This document shows, piece after piece, positions 1-8,613 of a stretch of DNA of 24,812 bases; position 1 is the first letter of the stretch; every line of letters starts with the position of its first letter. The position numbers and the translations under genes are program-made. The notes beneath the pieces are model-generated. The model worked only from the letters and a program-made list of their open reading frames with translations. It ran no database searches and was not told the origin of the DNA. Source of the DNA: a virus. The DNA lies in the IMG/VR virus record IMGVR_UViG_3300018428_006207, positions 1 through 24,812 of that record, one strand, 5' to 3'.

Positions 1-155
1 CCTGAAGTTCCACTAGTTCCTGAAGTTCCACTAGATCCATTGGTTCCACTAGTTCCTGAAGTTCCACTAGACCCTGAAGTCCCACTAGTTCCACTACTTC
101 CTGAAGTTCCACTAGTTCCACTGGAACCACTAGTTCCTGAAATACCAGAAGATCC
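1..155 (-). repeat. Collagen-like Gly-X-Y tract in the tail fibre gene
   Basis: Read on the minus strand, 17 consecutive Gly-X-Y triplets (GSS, GIS, GTS, GTN) begin at 155 and run off the left edge. At DNA level this is a degenerate 9-base repeat made of GGAACTAGT and GGAACTTCA units. Such tracts form rod-like trimeric shafts in phage fibres. X and Y are nearly all Ser or Thr, and proline is absent. Confidence 0.9.
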
Positions 156-3100
156 AGCATCTAATTCTATAACAACCCCATCAATATCAACTCCTAAATA
201 TTTAGTTGCAGAATAATCTTGTTTTTCTCCTTGACCATAACCACTTATTACCAAATAATCCTTAGAGCCGCTTTGGTAAATTATCCCAGTACCTAAAGTA
301 TCTTCATCTTTCCATAACGAAAAATAATTTGTTTTCCCAGAACCACCCACTCCCGAAAACACATCTTCTATCATTTTCCACCGAGGGCCTCCTTGCTCAG
401 AACTTAAAACCCAACCACCTGAACCTGTTGTATTTATAGAATCATATAAATAACCACTAATAATAGCATCACCATTAACATGTAAAAGATGCTTAGGTTC
501 TAAAACATTTACGCCAACATTCCCATCATAATCAAAAGTAACATGAGTACCCCCACCGTTTCCAAATTTTAATTGACCAGTAGACCCATCATTTCTTATA
601 GACCAATTAACAGGACCAGAACTTGGACCACTGGAATTACTGCTATAAAGCTCTAATACAGAATCTTCATTTTCAGCAGCAGCTATTCTCGCATAAACAG
701 TATTATCTCCAGATACTTCAAAGTTTCTTGTTTGCCCTGTTGTGCCTACACCAACTAACCCATCACCCTGCCAAGACATTATAGCTTGACCAGAAGCCCA
801 ACCATCAGCTACTGGATTTACTGTAGATACATATAAATGACTTTTAGGCCCACTAGCAGTATTAAAATTACCAAAAAAACCAAAGTTGGTGCGACCATCA
901 GTAACAATTCTTTTAAAACCCAACAATCCCTCTTTGTCATCTGTACCACCTAATATGTTAACTTTTGAAGCTAATCCTGATACAGCTCCAGCTAAACCAA
1001 CTTTCGATGCAGACAATTTAAGCGGAACATTTCTAGCATTTTCAGAATAAGTTAAAAATTCTGCACTACTCCCTAAGCTGCCAAGTATACCAATGCCAAA
1101 AGAAGATTCTATACTAAGAGCAGCCGTAGGTCCCGCTTGCGTAGGAGCAATAAACTGTATGCCAGCTACAGTGTTAGGATCAACAATGTTATTGTTTTCA
1201 ACACCAATAAAAGTTCCACCAGATGGCCCAGTTGCTGTAGATGCTTTAAAATAAGCTACATAATTTGTATATGTTGAAGGCCTTGAATCTCCACCTACAT
1301 AAAAAGGATATTCAGGATAATCATTAACACCTATCCAACCAGAAGTAAGATGCTGCCTAACAACACTATTTTTTAATGCTGCTGATCCAGCATTATCTGC
1401 ACCAGTCCATACAGGTAAATATGTACCAGTACCCGATAAAGCATCAACAGTTCCACCACCAAGTTGCCATTCTACGCCCCCAGGAACAGAAGTTAATACA
1501 TATCCACTTTCTCCTGTAGATCCATATAAATCATATAAAGAACCACTTAAATCTAAATTTCCAGAAACATACATGTTTCCAGATAAATTAAAGTCTCCAC
1601 TGAAATAAGAATCTCCAGAAACGTGCAATGGATATTCAGGAGTTGCTACATTTAATCCTACATAATTAGAATCTAAATCTTGAAAAAGACTACCAGTAGT
1701 TAACGTATCTTCATCTGACCAAATAGAAAAATAACCAGATTTACCGGATCCTCCAACGCCAGAAAGAACGTCTTCAATTGATTTCCATTCTGGGCCACCA
1801 GTTTGAGACGTTAAAACCCAACCACTTTGCCCAGTTGTATCATTATAATCATACAAATGACCACTAATAATAGCATCTCCAGAAACATGCAATTTATGCT
1901 GTGGAGCTACATCTCCTATTGCCACATTTCCATCACCAGATATTAAAAACCTAGTGAAATCCCCCCTCTTTATGACAAAATTTTTCTCCTCTGCCCCTAT
2001 TCTTACTGCAGTATTAGTTGCCGAATCAACATCTCTAAAATTAATATAAGCTCCAGTCTCGCTACTTTCAAAAAGAGAAACGCTTTTTTCATCAGAAAAA
2101 ACATGAAATCTATTAGCAGGAGCCGTTGTATTAATTCCTAAATTTCCATTAAAATCAAAAGTCGCTACATCTCCAACGCTATCATTTTTAAATTTTAAAT
2201 CGCATTCGTCAGTTCCTTCGTTGTAAATGGTCCAATTCACAGGACCAGTTGGCCCAGAACCACCACCGGCACCAATACTAGCAGCTCTTCTTCCCCCAGC
2301 ATACAATTCCAGAGCTGCATCATAACCACTAGGAGAAAATATTCTAGCATAAACATTATCAATTGTTCCAGCCGTAGGGCCTGATGGTGCTGCATAATCT
2401 CCAGTACCTTTAATTTCTAAATATCTTACTGGATTTGTCGTATTTAAACCAATTCTATATCTTTCATCTTCATATAAAGCAGAATGAATTAATCTAGTTG
2501 TGTATTCTTGCCCGGATCCACTAAATTTAGGAATATAACCACTTATCCCAGAACCTCTTAGCTCATCTCTAAAAAATGTATTATATGCAGCATCAATCGC
2601 CCCAGTAGTAAAAATTATTGAATCAGACCAATCTGAAGTATTTCTTCCATGCACACTTCTAATTTTTAATTCATAATTTGTTGAATTATTTATTGGTACA
2701 ATACAATATGGTTCTATTACAGAAACAACAGTAGATTGCCCAGTAAAACCTTCTCCCGTCCCGGTAGGGTAAGCAAAATCTATCCTTTCGGCTATTAAGT
2801 TTCCTGTTATTTTATTTTGATATTCGATTCCAGATACATTTCTATTTCCAGTGCTATGATCGTATGTGTAAAACCCCGAGTAAGAGCCTTTTTCTGGATA
2901 ATAAACAAATTGAAAATTTTCAGGGTCGTAACTATAATTTAAGAAAAGTTTGTTTGTATCTAAAGATCCACCAGATACATATATTGTATCATATTGTTGA
3001 CTTCCAGTAACAAATAGCTCATATTCACCTGTTGCATATAACCCAGATTTAATTATATTTCTTTTGTTTAATTTTACTACGTGATCTACCCACTGTATTC

Positions 3101-4202
3101 CACTTAAACCAGAAGGAGAAAAAACTGGACTATAATTCAAACCAGAATAATATCTATTTTTATTAATATCATCATAAAGATCATCAGCTGGAGTCCCTGA
3201 GTAAAGATACCCAGTTCCTTGGTCTATGGCTATGATATCATTTTTTGGATAAATATATTGAAAATTTATTTTATTCGGCTCGTATACCTTATCTTTCTCC
3301 CCACTTTGAAGAACCGATATTTGATACGTAGTTGTAGAATTATTTTTAGGAGCAGCCCAATGTAAAAACAATTTACTATTAACATGATTATTAAACTCAT
3401 TATAATCAGATAATATTCCACCAGTTATTATATAAGGTTTTTGCTCAGAATAAAATTGAGATAAAGAGGGCGTTTGTATAAAACCTATATTAAATAAGTT
3501 TCCTGTTCCGTAATTATCATGAGGCAATAATTTATAATAAAAATGGTTTTTAACTCCTGGAGAAAACCCCATATCACTATTATTATAAAATGTTTTTTTA
3601 TAATAAAGAAAATCTGGGTCTTGAAAAGCGGCACCAGTAAATGGTAGAGTAGAATACAAAAGTTCATATTTATTAAAAAACTGTAAATTAGAACCTTTGG
3701 GATAAAAAGATATTTTTTTATCAATGTTAACATCTACACCAGTCAAAGACGCTCTTTCGTATTTCAATCTTGCTACTACAGAAGTGTTATTATCATTTAA
3801 ATCTACTAATGACAATCTCAATGCAAAATCAGTCAATTTTGAGGGTTCATTAAAAACCTGAGAGGATAAAGTTTGTAAATTAAAATTATTTTGTTCTATA
3901 TTAAACGAATTAGCAGCTCTAGATAAAATGTAAGAATTTAAAACAAAACCATCTACAGTCATCAAATCCAACGTAAGACTTTTGATATATCTTACATCTT
4001 CTAACGAATCTTGTGTTTCAGTGTTATAAAACTCCCATTTAATAACATTTTCATGAAAATTATTTAAAACCCCACTAATAGAAGAAGTGACAGGAATAGA
4101 GCTATTATAAAACGTATCAGCTTCCGTAGTAAAAAAATTTCCAGTTAAATTTCTTATTCCTACATTGAAATTTTCAATTTGTGACTCGTCGTTAAATAAC
4201 AT
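1..4202 (-). CDS. Large phage tail fibre protein with collagen-like repeats (C-terminus beyond left edge)
   Basis: An open frame runs without a stop from an ATG at 4202 to the left edge, giving at least 1400 residues. The ATG overlaps the stop of the gpJ-like gene (TAATG) and has AAGGAG eight bases upstream. The first ~540 residues contain the segment YYKLLPHDNYGTG (near 3510-3550) and an FN3-type ending, YELKIRSVHGRNTSDW (near 2630-2690), both like the C-terminal parts of gpJ-type proteins. From about residue 610, fibre modules repeat (YARI..LELY, PVNW, LHVSGD, SGWVL, W.DEDTL). The last 51 visible residues are Gly-X-Y triplets. Likely role: the side or central fibre that contacts the host receptor. 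A C-terminal tip or chaperone domain would be expected beyond the edge but is not seen. The fibre call is firm; the receptor is unknown. Confidence 0.87.
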   Translation of the reverse strand, partial: MLFNDESQIENFNVGIRNLTGNFFTTEADTFYNSSIPVTSSISGVLNNFHENVIKWEFYNTETQDSLEDVRYIKSLTLDLMTVDGFVLNSYILSRAANSFNIEQNNFNLQTLSSQVFNEPSKLTDFALRLSLVDLNDNNTSVVARLKYERASLTGVDVNIDKKISFYPKGSNLQFFNKYELLYSTLPFTGAAFQDPDFLYYKKTFYNNSDMGFSPGVKNHFYYKLLPHDNYGTGNLFNIGFIQTPSLSQFYSEQKPYIITGGILSDYNEFNNHVNSKLFLHWAAPKNNSTTTYQISVLQSGEKDKVYEPNKINFQYIYPKNDIIAIDQGTGYLYSGTPADDLYDDINKNRYYSGLNYSPVFSPSGLSGIQWVDHVVKLNKRNIIKSGLYATGEYELFVTGSQQYDTIYVSGGSLDTNKLFLNYSYDPENFQFVYYPEKGSYSGFYTYDHSTGNRNVSGIEYQNKITGNLIAERIDFAYPTGTGEGFTGQSTVVSVIEPYCIVPINNSTNYELKIRSVHGRNTSDWSDSIIFTTGAIDAAYNTFFRDELRGSGISGYIPKFSGSGQEYTTRLIHSALYEDERYRIGLNTTNPVRYLEIKGTGDYAAPSGPTAGTIDNVYARIFSPSGYDAALELYAGGRRAASIGAGGGSGPTGPVNWTIYNEGTDECDLKFKNDSVGDVATFDFNGNLGINTTAPANRFHVFSDEKSVSLFESSETGAYINFRDVDSATNTAVRIGAEEKNFVIKRGDFTRFLISGDGNVAIGDVAPQHKLHVSGDAIISGHLYDYNDTTGQSGWVLTSQTGGPEWKSIEDVLSGVGGSGKSGYFSIWSDEDTLTTGSLFQDLDSNYVGLNVATPEYPLHVSGDSYFSGDFNLSGNMYVSGNLDLSGSLYDLYGSTGESGYVLTSVPGGVEWQLGGGTVDALSGTGTYLPVWTGADNAGSAALKNSVVRQHLTSGWIGVNDYPEYPFYVGGDSRPSTYTNYVAYFKASTATGPSGGTFIGVENNNIVDPNTVAGIQFIAPTQAGPTAALSIESSFGIGILGSLGSSAEFLTYSENARNVPLKLSASKVGLAGAVSGLASKVNILGGTDDKEGLLGFKRIVTDGRTNFGFFGNFNTASGPKSHLYVSTVNPVADGWASGQAIMSWQGDGLVGVGTTGQTRNFEVSGDNTVYARIAAAENEDSVLELYSSNSSGPSSGPVNWSIRNDGSTGQLKFGNGGGTHVTFDYDGNVGVNVLEPKHLLHVNGDAIISGYLYDSINTTGSGGWVLSSEQGGPRWKMIEDVFSGVGGSGKTNYFSLWKDEDTLGTGIIYQSGSKDYLVISGYGQGEKQDYSATKYLGVDIDGVVIELDAGSSGISGTSGSSGTSGTSGSSGTSGTSGSSGTSGTSGTNGSSGTSGTSGTS
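285..1896 (-). repeat. Three copies of a fibre module inside the tail fibre gene
   Basis: A module starting with LHVSGD or LHVNGD, followed by LYD..(N)TTG, GWVL or GYVLTS, a GG.EW/RW step, and a GSGK or GTGTY linker before a W residue, occurs three times: about 1896-1690, 1632-1400 and 496-285. Copies 1 and 3 are closest (shared GDAIISG, SGVGGSGK, DEDTL). A second element (VYARI..LELY..GPVNW..FD.NG.(L/V)G(I/V)N) precedes copies 1 and 3 at about 2352-2100 and 694-487. This suggests duplication of a larger block with later divergence. Confidence 0.8.
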
Positions 4203-7200
4203 TATAAAAGCTCCTTGTTTTTACCTATTCTATACACTAATGTTTCAAGCGTTACATTTTCTCGTATTTTGTTAGGTATAGCTATATTAAAAGTCTCTTT
4301 AACATCAGTTTTATACCACCTAAATGTAATTCTTCTCCCACATATTATAAGAGAAACTAACAACCCTTCCGTTTCATCAAATTGTTGTTGCGTTATAGCC
4401 CCTGACCTCAAAGCTTGATTTAAAGCTCGTGATGGATTAAATATATAAGATCTAAAAATTAAATCAAAACTTACTCCTATAGATTTTTCGGCTTGTACAT
4501 AGTGATCTACAGGAGCTTGAAAAGGTTGGGAGCCGTCATTTCCATTAAATAAAGCTCTAAAAACAGCACGTCCTGCTTGTTCACTTACTTTATCTGCTGC
4601 ATCTAAAAGTTCTTGAGGCTGAAAGTCTGATTGAGATAAAACTTCTAAAGAATTTTCATCTTCCACAAGAGTTGGCAACTCTAAAGCTTCATTAAAATCA
4701 ATGTGATCAAATTTACTTCTATTATATTGTGTTGCTTCTATTTCAAATTCAAAATCAGGTTTTTCTTTTATAGAAGACACCCTAAAAGGTAAATTGTAAT
4801 TTAAATCAGATCCGACCGCTTCCTCAAAAAACCATAAAGTAAATCTTTGTATCTGCGCAAAAGCTTTTCTATCTTTTTGGTTTGTAATGAATACTTTTAT
4901 TTGAGTCCTAAAATCATCATCAGTTTCAGAAATTTCGACTTCATCTACTTTCAAATAGTGTATATAAGACTTTTTTGTTCCTTTTATTTTAGCTTTTTCA
5001 AATTCATCCGTAGTAGAAGTGACAACCTGAAAACCAACAATATCATTAGGTTGTATAAAATCATATCTATTGTCTAAAGTAATTATATGACCAATAGACG
5101 GATCAAACTGTGTCCTAACCACCCTACCAGCTTTAGGACCAGCAGTTTTAAATCTATCTGAAATTGTAATAACATCTCCTACATCTAAAAATAAAGCTTC
5201 TTGGCTAGTTGTGAAAGATACTAATTCTGTTTCTACTTGATTCGTTATTAAGAACCATTTTCCAACTCTTCTAGCTTGCCCTATTGAAGTTATACCAAAA
5301 CCTAAAATTTCTTTTTCTATATATCCATAATCTCTAATAGCTTTATAATCTTCTACATATACAGTTTTATCTCTATAATTATCTGATGCATCACTATAGG
5401 TAACTTTACAAACAGTAAATTTTGTATCTCTACCAGCACTAAAATAATTAAAAATTCCATTCTTTACATTAGCGTTTGTAAAAGAATAAACTGGATCTTT
5501 TTTCTTATCTGTTGTAACGTTAACTGAAAAATTATTCCAATACGAGATGCCTCTAAAACAAGAAGCAATATTATTTATCAAATCAAATATTTCAGTAGGG
5601 TCTTGTAAATAAATATTGCAAGAAAATCTTGATTCTAATAAATTTGAAAATCCGCGTGAATTAAAAACAACGCTCATCTCAGCTGATTGTGTAATATAAT
5701 TATCTGAAACATATCTAGGTATTACAGGTAACTCGCTATCAGCAAAATTCATATTGCTATAATTTTTATCCCCCCTAATAAAGGCTGCTACTTGATAAAC
5801 AAATGTTGTTGCTTGTGCACCTAATGAAAAAAATGTCGCATCACCACGATTAACATTAAGTCTGGGAACATCACGACCATAAGGATTTTTATTTTTTGCA
5901 GCCGAATAAATCGGACCCATAAATTCTTGTTCAGTGATGGCTCCTTTTCCCAAACCTGACCTTAATTCTGTTATATACCTTTTAGCACCATCAAAAGAAC
6001 CCATGATTTTTTCAGCTCTTATTAGTTTTCCTACAGTAATATTCGGAGAGCTAGGATTAGAATCTAATATTACAGCTTCATAATTTTTATATTCTATCTC
6101 GCCTTCATCATTTGTATATCCTACATTTATAATAGATACTACGTAAATCCGATAATCCACATTAACGGATGGGTCGTTTATAGAAGGAAATGCAGCACTC
6201 CACTGCCTAGCAGCCAGACTTTGATCACCAGATAACGGGTTTGCAAACCAAATGTTATTTGGATTTATCGTTCTGACTTTTACTGGTTCATAAAGACTTC
6301 TTCCTCTAGTTTGAACTTTTTCGTCACAATATTTAGCTAGTTCATAAATCGACCATTTATTTAAATACCATGAATCACTAGTAAATCTTCCCACTCCATA
6401 TCTATTATTAGTTACTATGTCATATAAAATCCAAGCAGGGTTATTAGTCCATTGAAGGCTTGAACTGAAATTACCATCCCATTCCCCAAAATACGTTTTT
6501 GTTTCTGCATCATAATTATTAGGAACTTTAACCTTCAAAAGTTTCATCATATAACTTCTGTTTGGTACTTGAGAAACATTTCTCGAATCAATAATATTAT
6601 GTATATAAGCGGAATTAGGGTAACTAAATCTAGATTTTTGATACTCAGTAATTTTGACTAAAGTAAGATCTCTTTTATCTCGTGTATAAGTCATAGGTAT
6701 TTTTTTAGATATATTAAAAACCTTAATTATAAGAACTCTGCTCTCAATTGCGTCTACTAAATTTAAATTTAAATCAAATTCATAAGGAGAAGTACAACCT
6801 CCTGATAACCTAGCAAGAACAATAGCAAATGGCCTGTCATCACCTAAATACGATATAGTAACTGCTATATCTTGGTCTTTTGCTATAAGGGCTCCGTTCT
6901 TTTTTCTCATGTGGTATAATGCGCCTTGTTGAAAAGTAATACTTACATATCCTACATTCATATCATTAACTTCATGAGCAACACCAAAACCTCTTCTAAA
7001 TGTGTCATCATCTAATAATTTTTCTATATCCTTAAATTCTGCGTTACCTCCATAAAGAATAGGATACCTATCGTCTTGCCTAAGGAAAACAAAAGGCCTA
7101 TTAGTCATGTCAGGTAAGGGGCCTGGAGCAATGTCTCCTGCACTAGCAAATATAGCTGAAAGAACGGTATCAGAAACAAAGTCCCTTCTCACAGGATATA

Positions 7201-7762
7201 GTTTTTTACTATAGTCAGTCATTATTCCGACATTAAAAGGGCTAAAAGGGATATCACTTATGTTTGTCCCAAATCTGGTATAAGCCTCATCTTCAGATTC
7301 AGCAGTTGAAACTTGACTATCACCGAAACTATAACCTGCGTCATACCTTATAGAAACTCCGTTCCAATTGATTTGATTTGTATAAGTATCTTTAACTGGA
7401 ATATCATTATAAAAAACGGCTTTAAATATTTCTTCACTGCTGTCAATACTTTCAATCGTAGGATCAATATCTATGTCAAATCCCATATCATCTACAAACC
7501 CTCTAATAGGCCCTTCTCCTATCAAGTCTGTAATTACCATCTTGGAAGCGGACTCTAGTAGAGATGTTGCTGCTTTTTTCTTAAATCCGAAAATTTTCCC
7601 TTGATTGCATTGACTAAGTAAATAATCTCCAGGAGTAGGCTCTAGATTCAATGTCCTCCTCATATCGGACGTCCCTTGGGTATATGGTTCGGACGAAAAG
7701 ACTGAAGCAGACGGTCGAAAAGGTCTGTTATTTCTATTATTAGAATAAAATGTATCTGCCAT
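4202..7762 (-). CDS. gpJ-like tail tip / central hub protein
   Basis: Member of the lambda gpJ (host specificity, tip attachment) family. The N-terminal part has DLIGEGPIRGFVD, then NDIPVKDT..NWNGVSIRYDAG. Next come the highly typical YPNSAYIHNI, KVKVPNNYD, GEWDGNFSSSLQWTNNPAWI, VTNNRYGVG and YELAKYCDEKV motifs (about residues 380-483). The second conserved part begins at SRFSCNIYLQD (about residue 711) and runs through FTNANVKNG, YSDASDNYRDK, ARRVGKW and a DVGDVI..GRVV barrel-like segment. Between these parts lies an insert of about 225 residues. I chose the ATG at 7762, eight bases after the stop of the preceding gene, over an in-frame TTG at 7795 that overlaps that gene; neither has a clear Shine-Dalgarno site. 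At 1186 residues it is similar to lambda gpJ, but the insert takes the space of gpJ's distal domains. The next gene probably supplies the fibre. The protein should form the trimeric hub closing the tail tube. Confidence 0.94.
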   Translation of the reverse strand: MADTFYSNNRNNRPFRPSASVFSSEPYTQGTSDMRRTLNLEPTPGDYLLSQCNQGKIFGFKKKAATSLLESASKMVITDLIGEGPIRGFVDDMGFDIDIDPTIESIDSSEEIFKAVFYNDIPVKDTYTNQINWNGVSIRYDAGYSFGDSQVSTAESEDEAYTRFGTNISDIPFSPFNVGIMTDYSKKLYPVRRDFVSDTVLSAIFASAGDIAPGPLPDMTNRPFVFLRQDDRYPILYGGNAEFKDIEKLLDDDTFRRGFGVAHEVNDMNVGYVSITFQQGALYHMRKKNGALIAKDQDIAVTISYLGDDRPFAIVLARLSGGCTSPYEFDLNLNLVDAIESRVLIIKVFNISKKIPMTYTRDKRDLTLVKITEYQKSRFSYPNSAYIHNIIDSRNVSQVPNRSYMMKLLKVKVPNNYDAETKTYFGEWDGNFSSSLQWTNNPAWILYDIVTNNRYGVGRFTSDSWYLNKWSIYELAKYCDEKVQTRGRSLYEPVKVRTINPNNIWFANPLSGDQSLAARQWSAAFPSINDPSVNVDYRIYVVSIINVGYTNDEGEIEYKNYEAVILDSNPSSPNITVGKLIRAEKIMGSFDGAKRYITELRSGLGKGAITEQEFMGPIYSAAKNKNPYGRDVPRLNVNRGDATFFSLGAQATTFVYQVAAFIRGDKNYSNMNFADSELPVIPRYVSDNYITQSAEMSVVFNSRGFSNLLESRFSCNIYLQDPTEIFDLINNIASCFRGISYWNNFSVNVTTDKKKDPVYSFTNANVKNGIFNYFSAGRDTKFTVCKVTYSDASDNYRDKTVYVEDYKAIRDYGYIEKEILGFGITSIGQARRVGKWFLITNQVETELVSFTTSQEALFLDVGDVITISDRFKTAGPKAGRVVRTQFDPSIGHIITLDNRYDFIQPNDIVGFQVVTSTTDEFEKAKIKGTKKSYIHYLKVDEVEISETDDDFRTQIKVFITNQKDRKAFAQIQRFTLWFFEEAVGSDLNYNLPFRVSSIKEKPDFEFEIEATQYNRSKFDHIDFNEALELPTLVEDENSLEVLSQSDFQPQELLDAADKVSEQAGRAVFRALFNGNDGSQPFQAPVDHYVQAEKSIGVSFDLIFRSYIFNPSRALNQALRSGAITQQQFDETEGLLVSLIICGRRITFRWYKTDVKETFNIAIPNKIRENVTLETLVYRIGKNKELL
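4211..4216 (-). promoter_or_regulatory. Shine-Dalgarno site for the tail fibre gene
   Basis: AAGGAG lies eight bases before the ATG at 4202, inside the last codons of the gpJ-like gene. It is the only well-placed Shine-Dalgarno match among the ten starts visible in the window. It could be chance, because it also encodes Lys-Glu of the upstream protein. Confidence 0.55.
5636..6313 (-). other. Extra ~225-residue segment inside the gpJ-like protein
   Basis: In lambda-type gpJ the YCDE helix end is followed within a few dozen residues by the RF.CN strand. Here YCDEKV (ending near 6314) and SRFSCNIYL (starting near 5635) are separated by about 225 residues. The segment includes VDYRIYVVSIINVGY, YEAVILDSNPSSPN, GLGKGAITEQEFMG and FVYQVAAFIRGDKNYS. 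It looks like a folded beta-rich domain of unknown family. The borders are approximate. Confidence 0.6.
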
Positions 7763-7769
7763 AATATTA

Positions 7770-8288
7770 TTAAGTTGTGGCTGATGTTGTATCAAAAGTG
7801 TATTGTGTCACATTTACCACAGGGGGAGCTATCCTTAACATTCCGTAACCCAATGGAACAGGAGTATTTCTCGCCGCCGTATTGACCTTGCCTTTTAATA
7901 TGTACGAAGCAGTTTTGACATTTTTAGGGTCATCTTGGCCCATCATTTTTGCCATTAAATAAGAAACAGCCATACTTATAGCTATCATAATTATCACTTT
8001 AACAACAAAAATTACTATACTAACTGGATCTGCTAATGCAACTACAGGTATAACTTCTATTTTTTTTGCGTTTTTAAAAGCGTGTTCTAGATTATCTGCT
8101 TCGATTGTTTTACCGTCTATGACAAAAAAACATCCTGTTAATTTTTTTTTCATCAACTTTCGAAATTTTCTATAGATAGGTACGTTAGCCTGAAGATACT
8201 GACAAACTTCAAACCAAGAACTAACTTCTAAAAATCTAGGCTCCTTGCCCAACTTCTTCAAAATTCCATAAAAAACTATCTCTTTCAT
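7770..8288 (-). CDS. gpI-like tail assembly protein
   Basis: The 172-residue protein fits the lambda gpI tail assembly family. A basic N-terminal domain (residues 1-85, ending KIEVIPVVA) of the ubiquitin-like type is followed by a strong hydrophobic stretch at about residues 89-115 (IVIFVVKVIIMIAISMAVSY). The C-terminal signature is NTPVPLGYGMLRIAPPVVNV, which matches the family's VP(L)-YG-R(I/V) ending. In lambda, gpI acts with gpL, gpK and gpJ to build the tail-tip initiator and is not kept in the mature virion. The gene overlaps the gpK-like gene by 53 bases and ends just before the chosen start of the gpJ-like gene, so translation is probably coupled. No Shine-Dalgarno site precedes the ATG. 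Confidence 0.87.
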   Translation of the reverse strand: MKEIVFYGILKKLGKEPRFLEVSSWFEVCQYLQANVPIYRKFRKLMKKKLTGCFFVIDGKTIEADNLEHAFKNAKKIEVIPVVALADPVSIVIFVVKVIIMIAISMAVSYLMAKMMGQDDPKNVKTASYILKGKVNTAARNTPVPLGYGMLRIAPPVVNVTQYTFDTTSATT

Positions 8289-8613
8289 TTTTATTATTTA
8301 CACTTAAAAATTTGTGTTTATCTAATACATATACCAAAATAGGTAAATCATAAACTTCTACAAAATTTAAATCAGACTCAGACAGCTCATCGCTAAAAAG
8401 GTGAGAATGAAAACAAAAAAGAATATCATCTTTTTTATTAATTATGTCTAGATAAAAATCTGGCCCAGGCACAAAAAAGTTTGAATTTAATTCTAATGGC
8501 TCAAAATATTTTATATCAAAATTTTTATTAACATACCCTCCCGCCTCGAAAGGATCATTTCTGTGGCAATACTTAGCTATTTTAGTATATAAAAAATTAT
8601 GTTCTGTATTCAT
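8236..8613 (-). CDS. gpK-like tail assembly protein, JAMM peptidase domain only
   Basis: A small protein of 125 residues that matches the N-terminal Mov34/JAMM metallopeptidase half of lambda gpK. Visible zinc-site residues (numbered from the ATG) are Glu23 in EAGGYV, His69 and His71 in CFHSHLF, then Ser78 and Asp81 (H-x-H-x6-S-x2-D). The catalytic set therefore looks intact. The C-terminal NlpC/P60 cell-wall hydrolase domain of lambda gpK is missing: the frame ends in TAG soon after the JAMM fold. I chose the ATG at 8613, which overlaps the gpL-like gene by 17 bases. An in-frame GTG at 8637 would add eight residues. Position between gpL-like and gpI-like genes is exactly as in lambda. Confidence 0.85.
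   Translation of the reverse strand: MNTEHNFLYTKIAKYCHRNDPFEAGGYVNKNFDIKYFEPLELNSNFFVPGPDFYLDIINKKDDILFCFHSHLFSDELSESDLNFVEVYDLPILVYVLDKHKFLSVNNKNERDSFLWNFEEVGQGA

Noticed and set aside
3485-3733. Minus-strand reading frame of 82 codons
   Set aside because: It lies in another frame fully inside the large fibre gene and has a composition of translated AT-rich shadow sequence (runs of I, L, F, K).
7763-7795. TTG at 7795 as start of the gpJ-like gene
   Set aside because: It would overlap the gpI-like gene by 26 bases with no Shine-Dalgarno site, while an ATG at 7762 lies just after that gene's stop. It cannot be fully excluded.
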